This document shows positions 34,035 through 46,837 of a stretch of DNA of 64,000 bases, in pieces (the stretch's first letter is position 1; each line of letters begins with the position of its first letter). Under the pieces are notes generated by a model. The model saw only the letters and a list, made by a program, of their open reading frames with translations, made no database searches and was not told the origin of the DNA. The stretch is from assembly GCA_024760905.1 (NCBI GenBank), contig CM045733.1:31522001-31586000 (forward strand), in the 5' to 3' direction. Both the position numbers and the translations under genes were made by a program. The DNA comes from Plotosus lineatus (lineage: Eukaryota; Chordata; Actinopteri; Siluriformes; Plotosidae).

Positions 34035-35640
34035 CAGTGCTGTGCCAAAGATTTTGCCCCCTTACTGATTTTTTTCTTTTTTGCACCTTTGTCACACTTC
34101 CCTTTTTCAGATCATCAAACAAATTTACACATTACACATAAGATAACCCAAGTATTCAAAAAATGCAGTTTTCCTGTTGTGATTTAATTTGTTAAGAGAA
34201 AAATCCTAGACAAACCTACATGAACCTCTGTGTAATTGCCCCTTGTTAAACGATGAGGTAATTGTGATTAATCCTATTATTGGGGAAAACTGAGTTCAAT
34301 TTCATCGCCACACCCAGGCCTCATTGCTGCCAGTAATTTTCAATCAGGAGATCTCCAACATAAGATCTGTCTGACAAGGTGAGGTAGGCCATAGTAAACA
34401 CACATCATGCCACGATCCAGCGATCTTCAAGAGCAAATGAGAAAGAAGATTATAGAGATGTCTCAGTCTTGGAAAGGTTACAAAGTCATTGGTAAATCTT
34501 TAGGACTCCAGCAGACCACTGTCAGAGCCATTATCCATAAATGGAGAAGGCATGGTACAGTGGTGACTCTTCACGTGAGTGCCCAACCTTCCAAAATTAC
34601 TGCAAGAGCACAGCACAGACTAACCGGAGAAGTCACAAAGGATCCAAAAACCACTTCTAAACAACTACAAGCCCCACTTGCCTCAGTTAATGTCAATGTT
34701 CATGACTCCACCATCAGAAAGACACGAGGCAAAAATGGCATCCATGGAAAAGTTCCGAGGCCAAAGCCACAGTTGACAAAAAAAAAATATCAAGGCACAA
34801 CTTACTTTTTTCAAGAATCATCTTGATCATCCCCAAAGCTTTTGGGGATATGATCTGGACTGATGAAACTAAAGTTTAACTTTTTGGGAGAAATGAATCC
34901 TTTTACATCTGGCGCAAAATCAACACTGCATTTGATAATAAGAACATTGTGCCTACAGTGAAACATGGGAGTGGAAGTGTGATAATCTGGGACTTTTTTG
35001 CTGCTTCAGGACCTGGGCAACCTGCAATCATGATTGATGGAACCATGAATTCTGCTCTCTACCAAGAAATCCTGGCGAAGAATGTTCGTCCATCAGTTTG
35101 AGACCTCAAGCTAAAGCGTACCTGGGTTCTGCAGCAAGACAATGATACAAAGCACACCAGCAAATCCACTTCTAAATGGCTAAAAAAAGAACAAAATGAG
35201 GGTTTTGGAGTGGCCTAGTCAAAGTCCCTGCCTGAACTCTATTGAGATGCTGTAGCATGACCTTGAAAAAGCTGTTCATGCCCGAAAACCATCTAATCTG
35301 GTTGATCTTAAACAATTCTGCAGAGAACAATGGACCAAAATCCTATCATAGCGATGTGAAAGACTCGTCGCCTCTTATCGCAAACACTTGACTGCAGTTA
35401 TTGCTGCGAAAAGGTTTAGGGGGCAATTACTTATTCACACTAGCCCTTGTAGGTTCAGTTGTTTTTTTCCCACTTAATAAATTCAATTGACACCGAAAAC
35501 TGAATCTTGTGTTTACTTGGTTTTATCTTTGTATGATATTTAGATTTCCATGATCTGAAATGGGTGACAGTGACAAAAGTGCAAAAAATGTCAGAAATTG
35601 GTCAGGTGACAAAATGTGTGAAATGAAAAAAATACACCCT
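34035..35640 (+). mobile_element. Tc1-like transposon with broken transposase
   Basis: The left end CAGTGCTGTGCCAAAG follows a TA. The terminal inverted repeats are long, about 200 bp, with paired TTGCACCTTTGTCAC and GTGACAAAAGTGCAA segments; the right outer end has decayed. The transposase starts MPRSSDLQEQMRKKIIEMSQ (34407) and keeps a helix-turn-helix (YKVIGKSLGLQQTTVRAII) for 139 codons, then shifts frame near 34820. Later pieces read MIWTDETK, KHGSGSVIIWDFFAASGPG and LYQEILAKNVRPSV. At least three further lesions remove the rest of the catalytic triad region. It is a different Tc1 lineage from the 13.6-kb element. Confidence 0.9.
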
Positions 35641-35859
35641 TATTTAAACTCATTTGACTTACTTATGTCTTAATATCTCCATCTCTCTCCATCTTTCTCT
35701 TCATTCCTATTAGAAAATTTTCCATCTTGTTTGAGGGGTTGTTTAAACCAACTTCATATCATTTGCTCTTGCAAAAAACTGATACACCATAGCACTGAGT
35801 GCCACTGTCAACTAGTGGAGTGGAGGTGCAATTACACATAATTCTCATCACACCTCGTC

Positions 35860-35862
<3 letters not shown>

Positions 35863-35927
<65 letters not shown>
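35863..35927. repeat. (TA)n microsatellite
   Basis: TA array. The 70 bases before it (GAGTGCCACTGTCAACTAG) resemble an internal piece of the Tigger-like element at 52926. Confidence 0.9.
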
Positions 35928-35929
<2 letters not shown>

Positions 35930-35957
35930 TCTCTCGAACAATATCCGTATATCTGTA

Positions 35958-36172
35958 CAGGGATCCTCTCTACTTCGCGCTTCAATTAACGCGGCTTCAG
36001 TGCATCACGGTTTTTAAAAAGAAATAATTAAATATTCGTCGAATTAAAAAAATAAGGAAATTAAGGAAGAATAGGGGGAAAAGTTATGGAAAATGTCACA
36101 AATAATGCAAAAAAGACCATAAACAAACACTAAACAAAAAAAAACAACCCCCAAAATCTTATATTAAAACAA
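35958..36172 (-). mobile_element. Pogo-like MITE family B, end fragment
   Basis: Begins CAGGGATCCTCTCTACTTCGC after TA (35956-35957). In reverse orientation it matches the right-hand half of the family (AGTGCATCACGG, AATAAGGAAATTAAGGAAG, AACAACCCCCAAAATCT). The rest of the element is absent. Confidence 0.75.
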
Positions 36173-36842
36173 CACGCAGTTTTTCAGCAGGAGACGATTC
36201 ATCTATTACTCTCAGAAGACAAATCAAATATTATAGTTCAACCAAAAACATTCTCAAATATATTTCAAAATACATCTGCAAGTACATGTGCTAAATACAT
36301 TTACAAATTGAGCTAAAGTTATTTATCTATTCAAAGGCACAAACAAATATCAATACATATTTACAGCACAAAGACACTATTAATTTTATAAAAGTACTGA
36401 CCGTTGGGCTGCAGATACAGGCTGGATGGCTTATGATTATTTTAGCCATTCATTCTCTGTATGTCCATGTTTGTGTTCTAACACATGTGCAGGAACCGGA
36501 AGCGGTACTAACAAACTGTGCTTTATTCTCACACACGCACTTTGTTTGATTGGCAGTGTTCAGCTACTATTGCTTACTGATAATATCTGAGGTATGTGTC
36601 TCAAATGGCGGCGTGATGCGTCCTGTGTGCCGTAGCTGCAGTGGATGTGCTTATTACCTCTCGCTTTCAGTCTGCACCGCTGGTTAGCTCTTGCGAAAAG
36701 TGGAGCCGTGGGCATTAGTCTCCTTCTGCCAGTACAGAGCCTCTCCATCGCCAAGCCCTATGTAGTGCCTCCTTGCGGCGACACATGGTAACTGAGCACC
36801 TCGCGGACTCAGGCTAAACTACAAGGGACTCGGAGGAGGTTT
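36173..36842. other. Intron sequence, no gene
   Basis: No supportable gene or repeat end. It may include part of the 5' region of the following LINE, but I cannot place it. Confidence 0.5.
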
Positions 36843-39520
36843 GGCCCCCAGACGTGAAGTTTGCAGGCCCACCGGTGTGTGGTCACACCCTGAAGCCCAC
36901 GAACCAAACCCCCAGCTAGAGCTCTGCTGCCACCATAACCTCTGCATCAGCAACACATTCTTCAACACCAAGCCCCAACACAGTCTCTTGGAGGCACCCA
37001 CGATCCAAACACTGGCACCAGCTCGACCTGATCCTCACCAAACGCTCCAACCTATCTTGCATCAGACTCACTCGCAGCTATCAAAGTGCTGACTGTGATA
37101 CTGACCATTCCCTTGTGTCCAGCAAGATCAAGCTGCAGGCGGAGCAAATATCATGCAAGAAGAAAGAAGGTCACCCTCGCATAAACACAAGCAACACTAA
37201 AATACCAACAAAAGGTCAATAGCTTTGTCACAGTCCTGGAAGAACGCCTCACAAGTCTGCAAAGTAGGAATGCTACTGAAAACTGATAACAAGTGAGGGA
37301 TGCCATCTACAGCTCAGCAGTACCAGTCTTTGGTAAGCAGACAAGGAAGTCAGCAGACTGGTTTGAAGCTCATGCAGAGAAGATCAGACCAGTTACGGAG
37401 GAGAAGAGAGCTGCTCTCATAGCCTACAAAACTGACCCTATTGAGAAAAACCTAAAGGCACTCCGAAGCTCCCACAGCAAAGTCCAGATTGCCAGGTGCT
37501 GTGCAAATGACTACTGGCTCCAGCTGTGCTCTAAGATACAGATCGTAGCAGACACAGGAAACTTTAAGGGGATGTATGATGGAATCAAAGGCACTGGGTC
37601 CTAGCAAGAAGAAAACTGCCCCTCTAAAGTCTTCCTCAGGAGAGAGAATTCAAGACCGAGAACAACAGATGAAACGCTGGGTGGAACACTACTCTGAGCT
37701 ATATGCCAAGGAGAACCTTGTCTCTGAGGATGCCTTGGATGCAATTGAGTGTCTACCTATGCTAGAGGAACTGGATGAAGAGCAAACCCTGGAGGAAATG
37801 CATAAAGCCCTAGATTCGCTAGCCACAGGAAAAGCACCTGGGAAGGATGGCATCCCTGCAGAGATTCTGAAATGCTACAAAGATACCCTGATAGAAGAAG
37901 TACACAAAATACTCTGCCTCTGTTGGCATGAGAGTGAAGTTCCACAAGACATGAGGGGCGCCAACATTGTAACGCTTTACAAGAACAAGGGCGACAGAAG
38001 AGATCGCAACAACTACCGCGGGATCTCACTTTTAAGCATTGTGGGGAAACTCTTTGCAAGAGTTACACTGAAGAGGCTACAAGTTATTGCCGAGAGAGTC
38101 TACTCAGAATCCCAGTGTGGCCTTCGTTCCTCAAGGTCCACCATCGACATGGTCTTATCCCTCAGACAACTCCAAGAGAAATGTAGAGAACAAAGACTCC
38201 CGCTCTACATGGCCTTCATAGATCTAACAAGGGCTTTTGACACTGTTAGCAGAGATGGTCTCTTCAAGATTCTCCCAAAGATAGGATGTCCACCAAAGCT
38301 ACTGAACATCATCAAGTCCTTCCACGACAACATGCAATGTACAGTGGTTTTTGATGGGTCAACATCAGAGAGCTTTAACATCAACAGTGGAGTAAAACAG
38401 GGTTGTGTCCTTGCCCCAACATTGTTTGGCATCTTCTTTGCTGTCCTGCTTAAACATGTCTTTGGTTCCACCACAGAGGGCATTCTACCTCCGAACCAGG
38501 TCAGACGGTAAACTCTTTAACTTGTCAAGACTCAGAGCCCAAATGCGAGTTTTATGTGACTTCCTCTTTGCTGATGATGTTGCAATTACTACCCACTCTG
38601 AGGAAGAACTCCAGCACCTCATGGACTGCTTCAACAGGGCATGCCAGGACTTCGGTCTCACAATTAGTCAGAAGAAGACAGATCATGGGGCAGGGCTTGG
38701 ACAAACCACCTGAGATAAGACTCGGCGACCAACAGTTGGATGCTGTCCACGACTTTGTCTATCTGGGCTCCACCATCTCAGACTCATTGTCCCTGGACAC
38801 AGAGTTGGACAAGCTCATTGGCAAAGCAGCAACCACAATGGCCAGACTGAATAAGAGAGTTTGGACCAATGGCAAACTGACAGAGCACACAAATGTCCTA
38901 GTATACAAAGCCTGCATCATAAGCACCCTCTTTATGGAAGCGAGTCACGGACTCTGCGTGCGAAACAGGAGCACAAACTTAACACCTTCCACATGCGCTG
39001 TCGTCGCCGTATCCTGAACATCGCCTGGCAGGATAAAGTCACCAATACCAGAGTCTTGGAAAGAGCCTAAATTCAAAGCATGTATAGCCTACGGAAGCTG
39101 AGACGAATGTGATGGCTTGGACATGTGGTGCGCATGGAAAACGGACGGATCCCAAAGGACATTCTCTATGGAGAACTTGTTCTTGGATGCTGTCCAACTG
39201 GCAGACCAAAATTACACTACAAAGATATATGCAAGCGAGACCTGAAAGCCCTGAATATCGAAACAAGCACTTGGGAAGCTGCAGCCTGTGAAAGATCAGA
39301 ATGGCGACAGACAGTGCGTGAAGGAATCCTTCAGCTAGAAGAGTCACTCACGCAGAGTTCCGATGTCAAGCGCCAGAGAAGAAAAGCCCCAGCTGACAGA
39401 CAAACTACCCAGTTCCGATGCCCATACCCAAGAGGGACTGTCAGCCTGACTAGTCACACCAGACGATGCTCATCCAAACAGTGTGTAAGACCATAGTCTC
39501 CCGAGACTGACGGATGCCAA
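36843..39520 (+). pseudogene. LINE (clade uncertain) endonuclease C-terminus plus reverse transcriptase
   Basis: The endonuclease tail is visible in broken frames (LCISNTFFNTKPQH, then DCDTDHSLVSSKIKLQ). The 103-codon frame at 37293 has TRKSADWFEAHAEKIRPV, and the 311-codon frame at 37576 carries the RT: GKAPGKDGIPAEILKCY, NNYRGISLLSIVGKLFARV, MAFIDLTRAFDTVSRDGL and GVKQGCVLAPTLFGIFFAV. The catalytic FADDV appears after a frameshift at about 38565. FVYLGSTISDS and a C-terminal CKRDLKALNIET follow, and the 3' end reads CCGAGACTGACGGATGCC. Several frameshifts (near 37590, 38510, 38700, 38930 and 39070) make it inactive. A more decayed copy of the same family lies at 59480-62650. Confidence 0.85.
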
Positions 39521-39799
39521 TGAATATATGAGGTCTGCGAAAGTAGGTACGTAGTTGTTGTTGTTGATTGGAGATTGGTCAGCTCGGGCTTGCACATGCG
39601 CAGTGCCCATTACACGTTAACTTCCGGTTTACTTCTTGACTCTAGTCATTCAGAACTTATGTCCGACTTTCTCTTCAATAACAGTCATTAAGTTTATTCA
39701 TAAGATTGTGAATACTGTACACATAATTTCTTGTCCAGCGGAACTCAACTCCTGCTGTGTGTGTGTGTGTGGGGGGGGCGCATGTGCACCCCCCCCAGC

Positions 39800-39900
39800 C
39801 TACGCCCTTGGGATACATTGTTGCATCTGTGTGTGCACGCGCGTGTTTGCGCATGTATGTATGTCGTCTCATGCAATACTATCTGTGTGTGTGTGTACAG
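39800..39900 (-). mobile_element. Pogo-like MITE family B, internal fragment
   Basis: GTTGCATCTGTGTGTGCACG and CTCATGCAATACTATCTG are the reverse complement of the 9660-9730 interior. Next to it, CAGACGCTCCCCAGCTTACT (39898) resembles the end of yet another pogo-type element. Confidence 0.55.
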
Positions 39901-40336
39901 ACGCTCCCCAGCTTACTACGAGTTAGGTTCAGGACAGCCGTTCTTAGATTAATTTGTTTGTAAGTCATTACAGGGCATTCTTTAGAGGGGAACTTATGTT
40001 TAAACCTTGTATAAGTAATCTATACAAGTTTGTACTGCATACGATCTCTCTCTCTCTCTCTCCCTCTCTCCCTCTCTATAATCATCTGTACATTATCAAT
40101 ATGTCCCGTGTTTAAACTTCTGGTTGCTCTCGAGCACAGCACAGTGGATCAGATCAGATTTACAGAGTTTCACTCTTATCCAGTTCATTATAATTCTGGA
40201 GTCAAATTGTTTCTTCTTTGAAAGTTTTGGCAGGAGTTCAGAAATGTATCGGTTCTGCTTCTCTTTGGACCTCCCGCATGTGTCAGCCACGCCCCTCTGC
40301 AGGAGCCTAGTATTAAGTGTAATCTTATTTCATACT
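39901..40336. other. Intron sequence, no gene
   Basis: Possible remnant of a pogo-type end at its left, a (TC)n tract at about 40048-40077, otherwise nothing recognisable. Confidence 0.5.
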
Positions 40337-42058
40337 TATATTACAGAGGAAATCTGAAGGACCTGATGGCATCAGTCCCAGGCTGCTGAGGACCTGCGCA
40401 GACCAGCTCTGTGTGGTACTATGCTACCTGTACAACCTGAGCCTCAGCCTGGAGAAGGTTCCAGTCCTCTGGAAGACCTCCTGTGTGGTTCCGGTTCCCA
40501 AAACAGCACAAGCGAAGGAACCAGCCCACTACAGACCTGTCGCCCTGACCTCCCACCTCATTAAGATCATGGAAAGGCTCCTCCTTGAACACCTCCGCTC
40601 TATGGTGAGCCCCACCCTAGACCCGCTGCAGTTTGCCTACAGGCCCAACATCGGAGTAGAAGACGCCGTCATCTACCTTCTGCAGCGGGCACTCACCCAC
40701 CTGGAGATCGCCGGCAGCGCTGTGAGGGTCATGTTCTTTGACTTCTCCAGCGCCTTCAACACCATCAGGCCAGCGCGCCTGCCGGGGAAGCTGGAGGACG
40801 TGGGAGTGGACGGGCATCTTGCTGCCTGGATTATTGACTACCTTACTAACCGTCCACAGTACGTGCGGCTGCGCGGCTGTAAGTCAAAGGTGGTAGTCTG
40901 TAGCACAGGGGCACCGCAGGGCACCGTCCTCTCACCTTTCCTTTTTAACATCTATACCTCGGACTTCATATATAACACAAACAGCTGCCACCTCCAGAAG
41001 TTCTCGGACGACTCCGCCATCGTGGGCCGTGTGTCAGAGGGGAACGAGCTGGAGTACCGGTCGGTCATCGTCGACTTCGTGGACTGGTGTGAGCGCAACC
41101 ACCTGTGCTTGAACACTAGGAAGACGAAGGAGATGGTGGTCGACTTCAGGAGAAGCACTCAAACACACACACACACACATTTACTAGTGAACATCCAGGG
41201 ACAGGACATTGAGACAGTGGACAGTTTCAAGTACCTGGGTGTTCACCTTAACAATAAACTGGACTGGTCCCACAACACCAACGCCCTGTACAAGAAGGGC
41301 CAGAGTCGCCTCCACCTTCTGAGGAGACTCAGGTCCTTCGGCATATGCAGACCTCTGCTCAGGACATTTTATGACTCTGTGGTAGCCTCTGCAATCCTCT
41401 ACGCTGCCATCTGCTGGGCCCCGGGCAGCACAGAGCGGGACAGAAAGAGACTGAACAAGCTGGTCAGGAGGGCCAGCTCTGTCCTCGGCTGCCCACTGGA
41501 ATCTGTGGAGGAGGTGAGTGAGAGGAGGATGGTAGCAAAGCTCACATCCATCCTGTCCAACAGCTCTCACCCACTGCACCAGACTGTCGAGGAGCTAAGC
41601 AGCTCCTTCAGTGTACGACTGAGGCATCCTCAGTGCAGGAAGGAGCGCTACCGCAGGTCGGTCATTCCCACCGCTATCCAGACTGTACAACGCCACTTTG
41701 TAACTGTCTGTGAAAATACCGGTTATGTGCAATAAAAACCCCGTGTACTTTAATCAGCCACATCTACCCCACTGACTGTGAACCATATCAACCCATCTAC
41801 TCTGCACTCAGATACATTACACTTTAATATAGGCCAATCTATAAAGTTGCTCCATTCTTTTCTTTTCTTTTATTGTTTAGTAATTTATACTATTTATGTA
41901 TCTATTTATTTATTTACTTATATAATATATATGTATGTGTGTATGTTCGTACTTGTACCTATTTTTGCACCCCCTACTGATAGTACCTCAAGAGCCTGTA
42001 ACAGTGAATTTCTCCATTGTGAGATTAATAAAGCTGTATCTTATCTTATCTTATCTTA
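40337..42058 (+). mobile_element. Rex1/CR1-like LINE, 5'-truncated, long open RT frame
   Basis: A 440-codon frame (40413-41735) is uninterrupted. It holds RT motifs PAHYRPVALTSHLIKIMERL, MFFDFSSAFNTIRPARL, GAPQGTVLSPFLFNIYTSDF and the catalytic segment FSDDSAIVG, where the usual FADD is FSDD. A KTKEMVVDFRR and DSFKYLGVHLNNKLDW segment and a C-terminal AICWAPGSTERDRKRLNKLV domain follow. The real upstream frame continues to about 40347 (RKSEGPDGISPRLLRTC). There is no endonuclease, so it is a truncated copy. The 3' end has AATAAAGCTG and a (TTATC)n tail. The Rex1 call rests on motif and tail resemblance; L2/CR1 cannot be excluded. Confidence 0.85.
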
Positions 42059-42194
42059 TATTTATGATGTATCTTGCTATAGATTGTATTCCATTTCTAT
42101 TTCTTCTTGTTCTTCAATTTCATTTCACTTACACTTTCAAGTTCGACCTTGGTCTCAGGATGTTTGCAAAATGAATGTTGGTAAGTTGGTAAGT

Positions 42195-42420
42195 GTCTGT
42201 ATTTTTATTTTATTTAGATATTATGTTATTTTTTAACGTTTAATTGTCATTATAAGCATTTATAGCACTGAATATTTATTTATTGATATTATATACATAT
42301 ACATGTACGTACGTCAGTTGAAGGCGTGGGGGATGAAGGTGAGGTGGTGATCCTACTCTGCGGATTTCAATGGTCGCGTGAAGATCTCCATGCCAATTAA
42401 CCGAAAGTGAGGGATCCCTG
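42195..42420 (-). mobile_element. Pogo-like MITE family B, with the best left end
   Basis: On the minus strand it starts CAGGGATCCCTCACTTTCGG at 42420, preceded by TA (42421-42422), and continues through TTAATTGGCATGGAGATC, TCAACTGACGTACGTACATG and the AATATCAATAAATAAATATT interior. It ends about 137 bp past the Rex1-like tail. The right half is missing. Confidence 0.75.
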
Positions 42421-42924
42421 TATAAGTAAACATCAGAACCGATGTTTCTCGTTCAGGCAGAACCATCTGGACCTAATGCTTTTCAAATAACCCCATCTGG
42501 ATAAACACTCCATAAATAATAGAACTGTTTCATCCAAACTTGCTCATGTAATCTTGAAAATGTTCAGAATAGAACTTTCTAATCTACTTTGATGAGGGGG
42601 ATCAGTGATGGGATCAGTATTCTTTTCTCTATTCCTGTTATTGTACAATATTTTCTTGGAGTTTTGCACTTCATTTGTTACTTTGATTCTAATGCTGGCC
42701 TTCTGCACTGTGGATTTTATACCTTCTACACATAATTACTGATAGCTCTTTGAGTTTCATTAATTGTTAGCAAATCGTATTGAAGTTATTGCTCTATGTT
42801 ATATTTTAATGTCATCCATCTTCCCAAACAGCCACTGACTCATCAACCCTCCCACCCATACATACAAAACTTTATCCATTCATCCACCTATCTAATCAAC
42901 CACTCACCTATTGAAAACTCATCA
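42421..42924. other. Intron sequence, no gene
   Basis: Nothing recognisable beyond a CATC-rich tract at its right, which belongs to the 3' end of the next LINE. Confidence 0.55.
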
Positions 42925-45900
42925 TCATCATCATCTGCTTGATCCAGAATCGGGTTGCAGGGGCAGCAACCTAAGCAAAGAGGTCCAGACATCCCTCTCC
43001 CCCGCCACTTCCTTTCGCTCTTCTGGGGAGACACTGAGGCATTCCCAGACAAGCTGAGAGACATAGTCCCTCCAGCGTCTTCTAAGTCGACCCCGGGGTC
43101 TCTTCCCTGTTGGATATGCTCGAAACACTACACCAGGGAGGTGTTCGGGAGGCATTCTGACTAGATGCCTGAGCCACCGCAGCTGGCCCCTCTCAATGCA
43201 GAGGAGATGCAGATCTACTCCGAGCTCTCCCCGGATGGTAGAGGTTCTCACGTTATCTCTAAGGGAGAGCCTGGCCACCCGACAAAGGAAGCTCATTTCA
43301 ACTGCTTGTATCCGCAATCTTGTTCTTTCATTCACTACCCAAAGCTCGTGACCATAGGTGAGGGTTAGAACGTAGATCGACGGGTAAATTGAGAGCTTCG
43401 CCTTGTGACTCAGCTCCTTCTCCACCACAATGCACCAGTACAGGCTCCGTTTAACAGCAGAAGCTACAGCGATTCGTCTGTCGATCTCCCGCTCCATCTT
43501 TCCCTCACTCGTGAACAAGATCCCAAGATACTTAAACGCCTCCATTTGGGGCAGGACCTCATTCCCGACCTGGAGGGTGCATTCCACCCTTGTCCGACTG
43601 AGAACCATGGCCTCAGATATGGAGGTGCTGATTTTCATCCTGGCCGCTTCGCACTCAACTGCGAATCACTCCAATGAGAGCTGGAGGTCCTGGCTTGATG
43701 AAGACAAAAGGATAACATCATCCGCAAAAAGCAGAGATGAGATCAGATGGCCACCAAATCAAAACCCCTCACCGCCATGGCTGCACCTAGTTATTCTGTC
43801 CATAAAAATTATGAACAGTATCGGTGACAAAGGAAAGCCTTGACGAACTGCCACCCTCACCGGAAACGAATTCGGCCTGCTGTTACCAATACAGACCAAA
43901 CTCTGGCTCCGGTGATACAGTGATCAAATGGCCCATAGAAATGGGTCCGGAACACCATACTCCCGGAGCACGCCCCACAAGATAGCCCGAGGGACACGGT
44001 CGAAAGCCTTCTCCAAATCAGAAAAACACATGTGGACAGACTGGGCAAACTCCCATGCCCCCTCCAAGATCCTGTGGCGCATATAGAGTTGGTCAAGAGT
44101 GCTACGGCCAGGACGAAAACCACATCGTTCCTCCTGGATCCAAGATTTGACTATCGGTCGGATCCTCCTCTCCAGTACCCTCGGGAGTGGACGGACATCT
44201 TGCTGCCTGGATTATCGACTACCTTACTAACCGTCCACAGTACGTGTGGCTGCGCGGCTGTAAGTCAAAGGTGGCAGTCTGCAGCACGGGGGCACCGCAG
44301 GGCACCGTCCTCTCACCCTTCCTTTTTAACATTTATACCTCGGACTTCATCTATAGCACAGACAGCTGCCACCTCCACAAGTTCTCGGACGACTCCGCCA
44401 TCGTGGGCCGTGTGTCAGAGGGGAACGAGCTGGAGTACCGGTCGGTCATCGTTGACTTCGTGGACTGGTGTGAGCGCAACCACCTGTGCTTGAACACTAG
44501 GAAGACGAAGGAGATGGTGGTCGACTTCAGGAGAAGCACTCTAACACACACTCACTAGTGAACATCCAGGGACAGGACATTGAGACAGTTGACAGTTTCA
44601 AGTACCTGGGCGTTCACCTTAACAATAAACTGGACTGGTCCCACAACACCAATGCCCTGTACAAGAAGGGCCAGAGTCGCCTCCACCTTCTGAGGAGACT
44701 TAGGTCCTTCGGAGTATGCAGACCTCTGCTCAGGAATTTTTATGACTCTGTGGTAGCCTCTGCAATCCTCTACGCTGCCATCTGCTGGGCCCCGGGCAGC
44801 ACAGAGCGGGACAGAAAGAGACTGAACAAGCTGGTCAGGAGGGCCAGCTCTGTCCTCGGCTGCCCACTGGAATCTGTGGAGGAGGTGAGTGAGAGGAGGA
44901 TGGTAGCAAAGCTCACATCCATCATGGTCAACAGCTCTCACCCACTGCACCAGACTGTAGAGAAGCTGAGTAGCTCCTTCAGTGGACGACTGAGACATCC
45001 TCAGTGCAGGAAGGAGCGCTACCGCAGGTCGTTCATTCCCACCGCTGTCAGACTGTACAACGCCACTTTGTAACTGTCTGTGAAAATACCGGTTATGTGC
45101 ATTAAAAACCCCGTGCACTTTAATCAACCACATCTACCCCACTGACTGTGAACCATATCAACCCATCTACTCTGCCCTCAGATACATCTACACTTGAATA
45201 TAGGCCAGTCTACAAAGTTGTTCGCTTCTTTTTCTTTTTTATTGTATATTACTTTATACTATTTATGTATCTATTTATTTATTTACTTATATAATATGTA
45301 TGTATGTGTGTATGTATGTATGTATGTATATGTATTATTGTATTGTATTGTATATGTATCTATTTTTGCACCCCTAATGATGGTACCTCAAGAGCCTGTA
45401 ACAGTGAATTTCTCCATTGTGAGATTAATAAAGCTGTATCTTATCTTATCTTAGAATTTTCCAGGTAGGCTGAGGAGTGTGATTTCCTGATAATTGGAAC
45501 ACACCCTTCGGTCCCCCTTTTTAAAAAAGAGGACTACCACCCCGGTTTTCCAATCCAGAAGTACTGCCCCAGATGACCACATGATGTTGCAGAGACGTGT
45601 CAACCATGACAGCCCTACATCATCCAGAGCCCTGAGATATTCAGGATGGATCTCATCCAATCCCGGAGCCAAACCACCAAGGAGCTTTTTGACTACCTCA
45701 GTGACCTCCACTCCAGTGATGGGCAGACCCCCTCCCAACCCCCAGGGTCTTCCTCCAAAACTGAGGGCATGTTGGTGGGATTGAGGAGGTCCTCAAAGTA
45801 TTCCCTCCACCTCTCGATGACATTCCCAGTCGAGGTGAGCAGCTCCCCACTTCCACTGTAAGCAGTGTTTGAGGAGAACTGCTTCCCTGTCCTGAGGTGT

Positions 45901-46650
45901 CGGATGGTGGTCCAGAACCATTTTGTTGACAACCGATAATCACTCTTCAAGTCCTCACCGAACTCCTCCCACGCCCGAGATTTTGCATCTGCGACAGCCT
46001 CCCTGCAGCACGTTTGGCCTGTCGGTACCTGTCTGCTGCCTCGGGAGTCCCACAGGCCAATAAGACCCGATAGGCCTCCTTTTTCAGCTGGACGGCCCCC
46101 TTCACCACAGGTCTCCACCACCTGGTTCGGGGGTTACCGCTATGACAAGTACCGACGACCTTCCGGCCACAACTATGGGCTGCTGCCTCAGCAATGGAGG
46201 CACGAAACATGGCCCATTCGGATTCCACGTCACCGGCCTCCTCCGGGACGTGGTTGTAGCTCTGCTGGAGGTGGGAGTTCAAGGCCTCTCGGACAGGAGA
46301 CTCCACCAAACATTCCCAGCAGACCCTAATTATACACTTGGGCCTGCCCGGTCTGGAAGGCAGCCTCCCCCACCATCGAAGCCAGCTCACCACCAGGTGG
46401 TGATCGGTAGACAGCTCAGCTCCCCTCTTCATCCAAGTGTCCAGAACATCCGGCCATAAGTCCAGTGACACAACTACAAAGTCGATCATCAAACTGCGAC
46501 CTAGGGTGTTCTGGTGCCAAGTGCACTTATGGGCACCCTTGTGTTCGAACATGGTGTTCGTGATCGACAAACTGTGATGAACACAGAAGTCCAACATGAA
46601 ACACCATTCGGGTTCAGACTGGAGAGGCCGTACCTACCAATCACACCCTT
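42925..46650 (-). mobile_element. Rex3-like (RTE) LINE, interrupted by a Rex1-like LINE
   Basis: On the minus strand the 5' part (46650-45454) encodes endonuclease and linker: LSITNTMFEHKGAHKCTWHQ, IDFVVVSLDLWPDVLD, RGAELSTDHHLVVSWLRW, NPRTRWWRPVVK, and the RT start EVVKKLLGGLAPGLDEIHPE. The 3' part (44185-42925) continues RT with CFSDLEKAFDRVPR and LLFADDVILL, then EAFKYLGILFTSEGKMEREI, YVLTLTYGHELWVVNERTR and GKRPRGRLRRRWRDYVSQL. It ends in a GATGATGATGA tail, as Rex3 elements do. The two halves are separated by the LINE at 44186-45453. Stops and frameshifts occur throughout. Confidence 0.88.
44186..45453 (+). mobile_element. Rex1/CR1-like LINE, second copy, inserted in the Rex3-like LINE
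   Basis: 5'-truncated copy beginning at the codons for VDGHLAAWIIDYLTNRPQ. It runs with very high identity to the copy at 40337-42058, through the same FSDD segment, a lost CACACACA stretch near 44555 that shifts frame, and the same AATAAAGCTG plus (TTATC)n tail. It breaks the Rex3-like RT reading frame near CTCCAGTACCC. Confidence 0.9.
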
Positions 46651-46837
46651 CTAAGTCACACTATCATTGGCATCCTTAACCCTAACTGATATGCATGATT
46701 TGAGAGCCTAAAAATTAATTAAACTCTTACTTATTAAACCTGCATTGATTATGCAGATGAACCTTTAAAAAATTCTCCAAAACATAAAGTTAACTAACAA
46801 TTTGTAGTGCACTCTTAATATTTCACCTTGATTTACA

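Noticed and set aside
34407..34826. Functional Tc1 transposase or host HTH protein
   Set aside because: The 139-codon frame ends in a frameshift and the rest of the transposase continues in other frames with stops; it is a transposon pseudogene.
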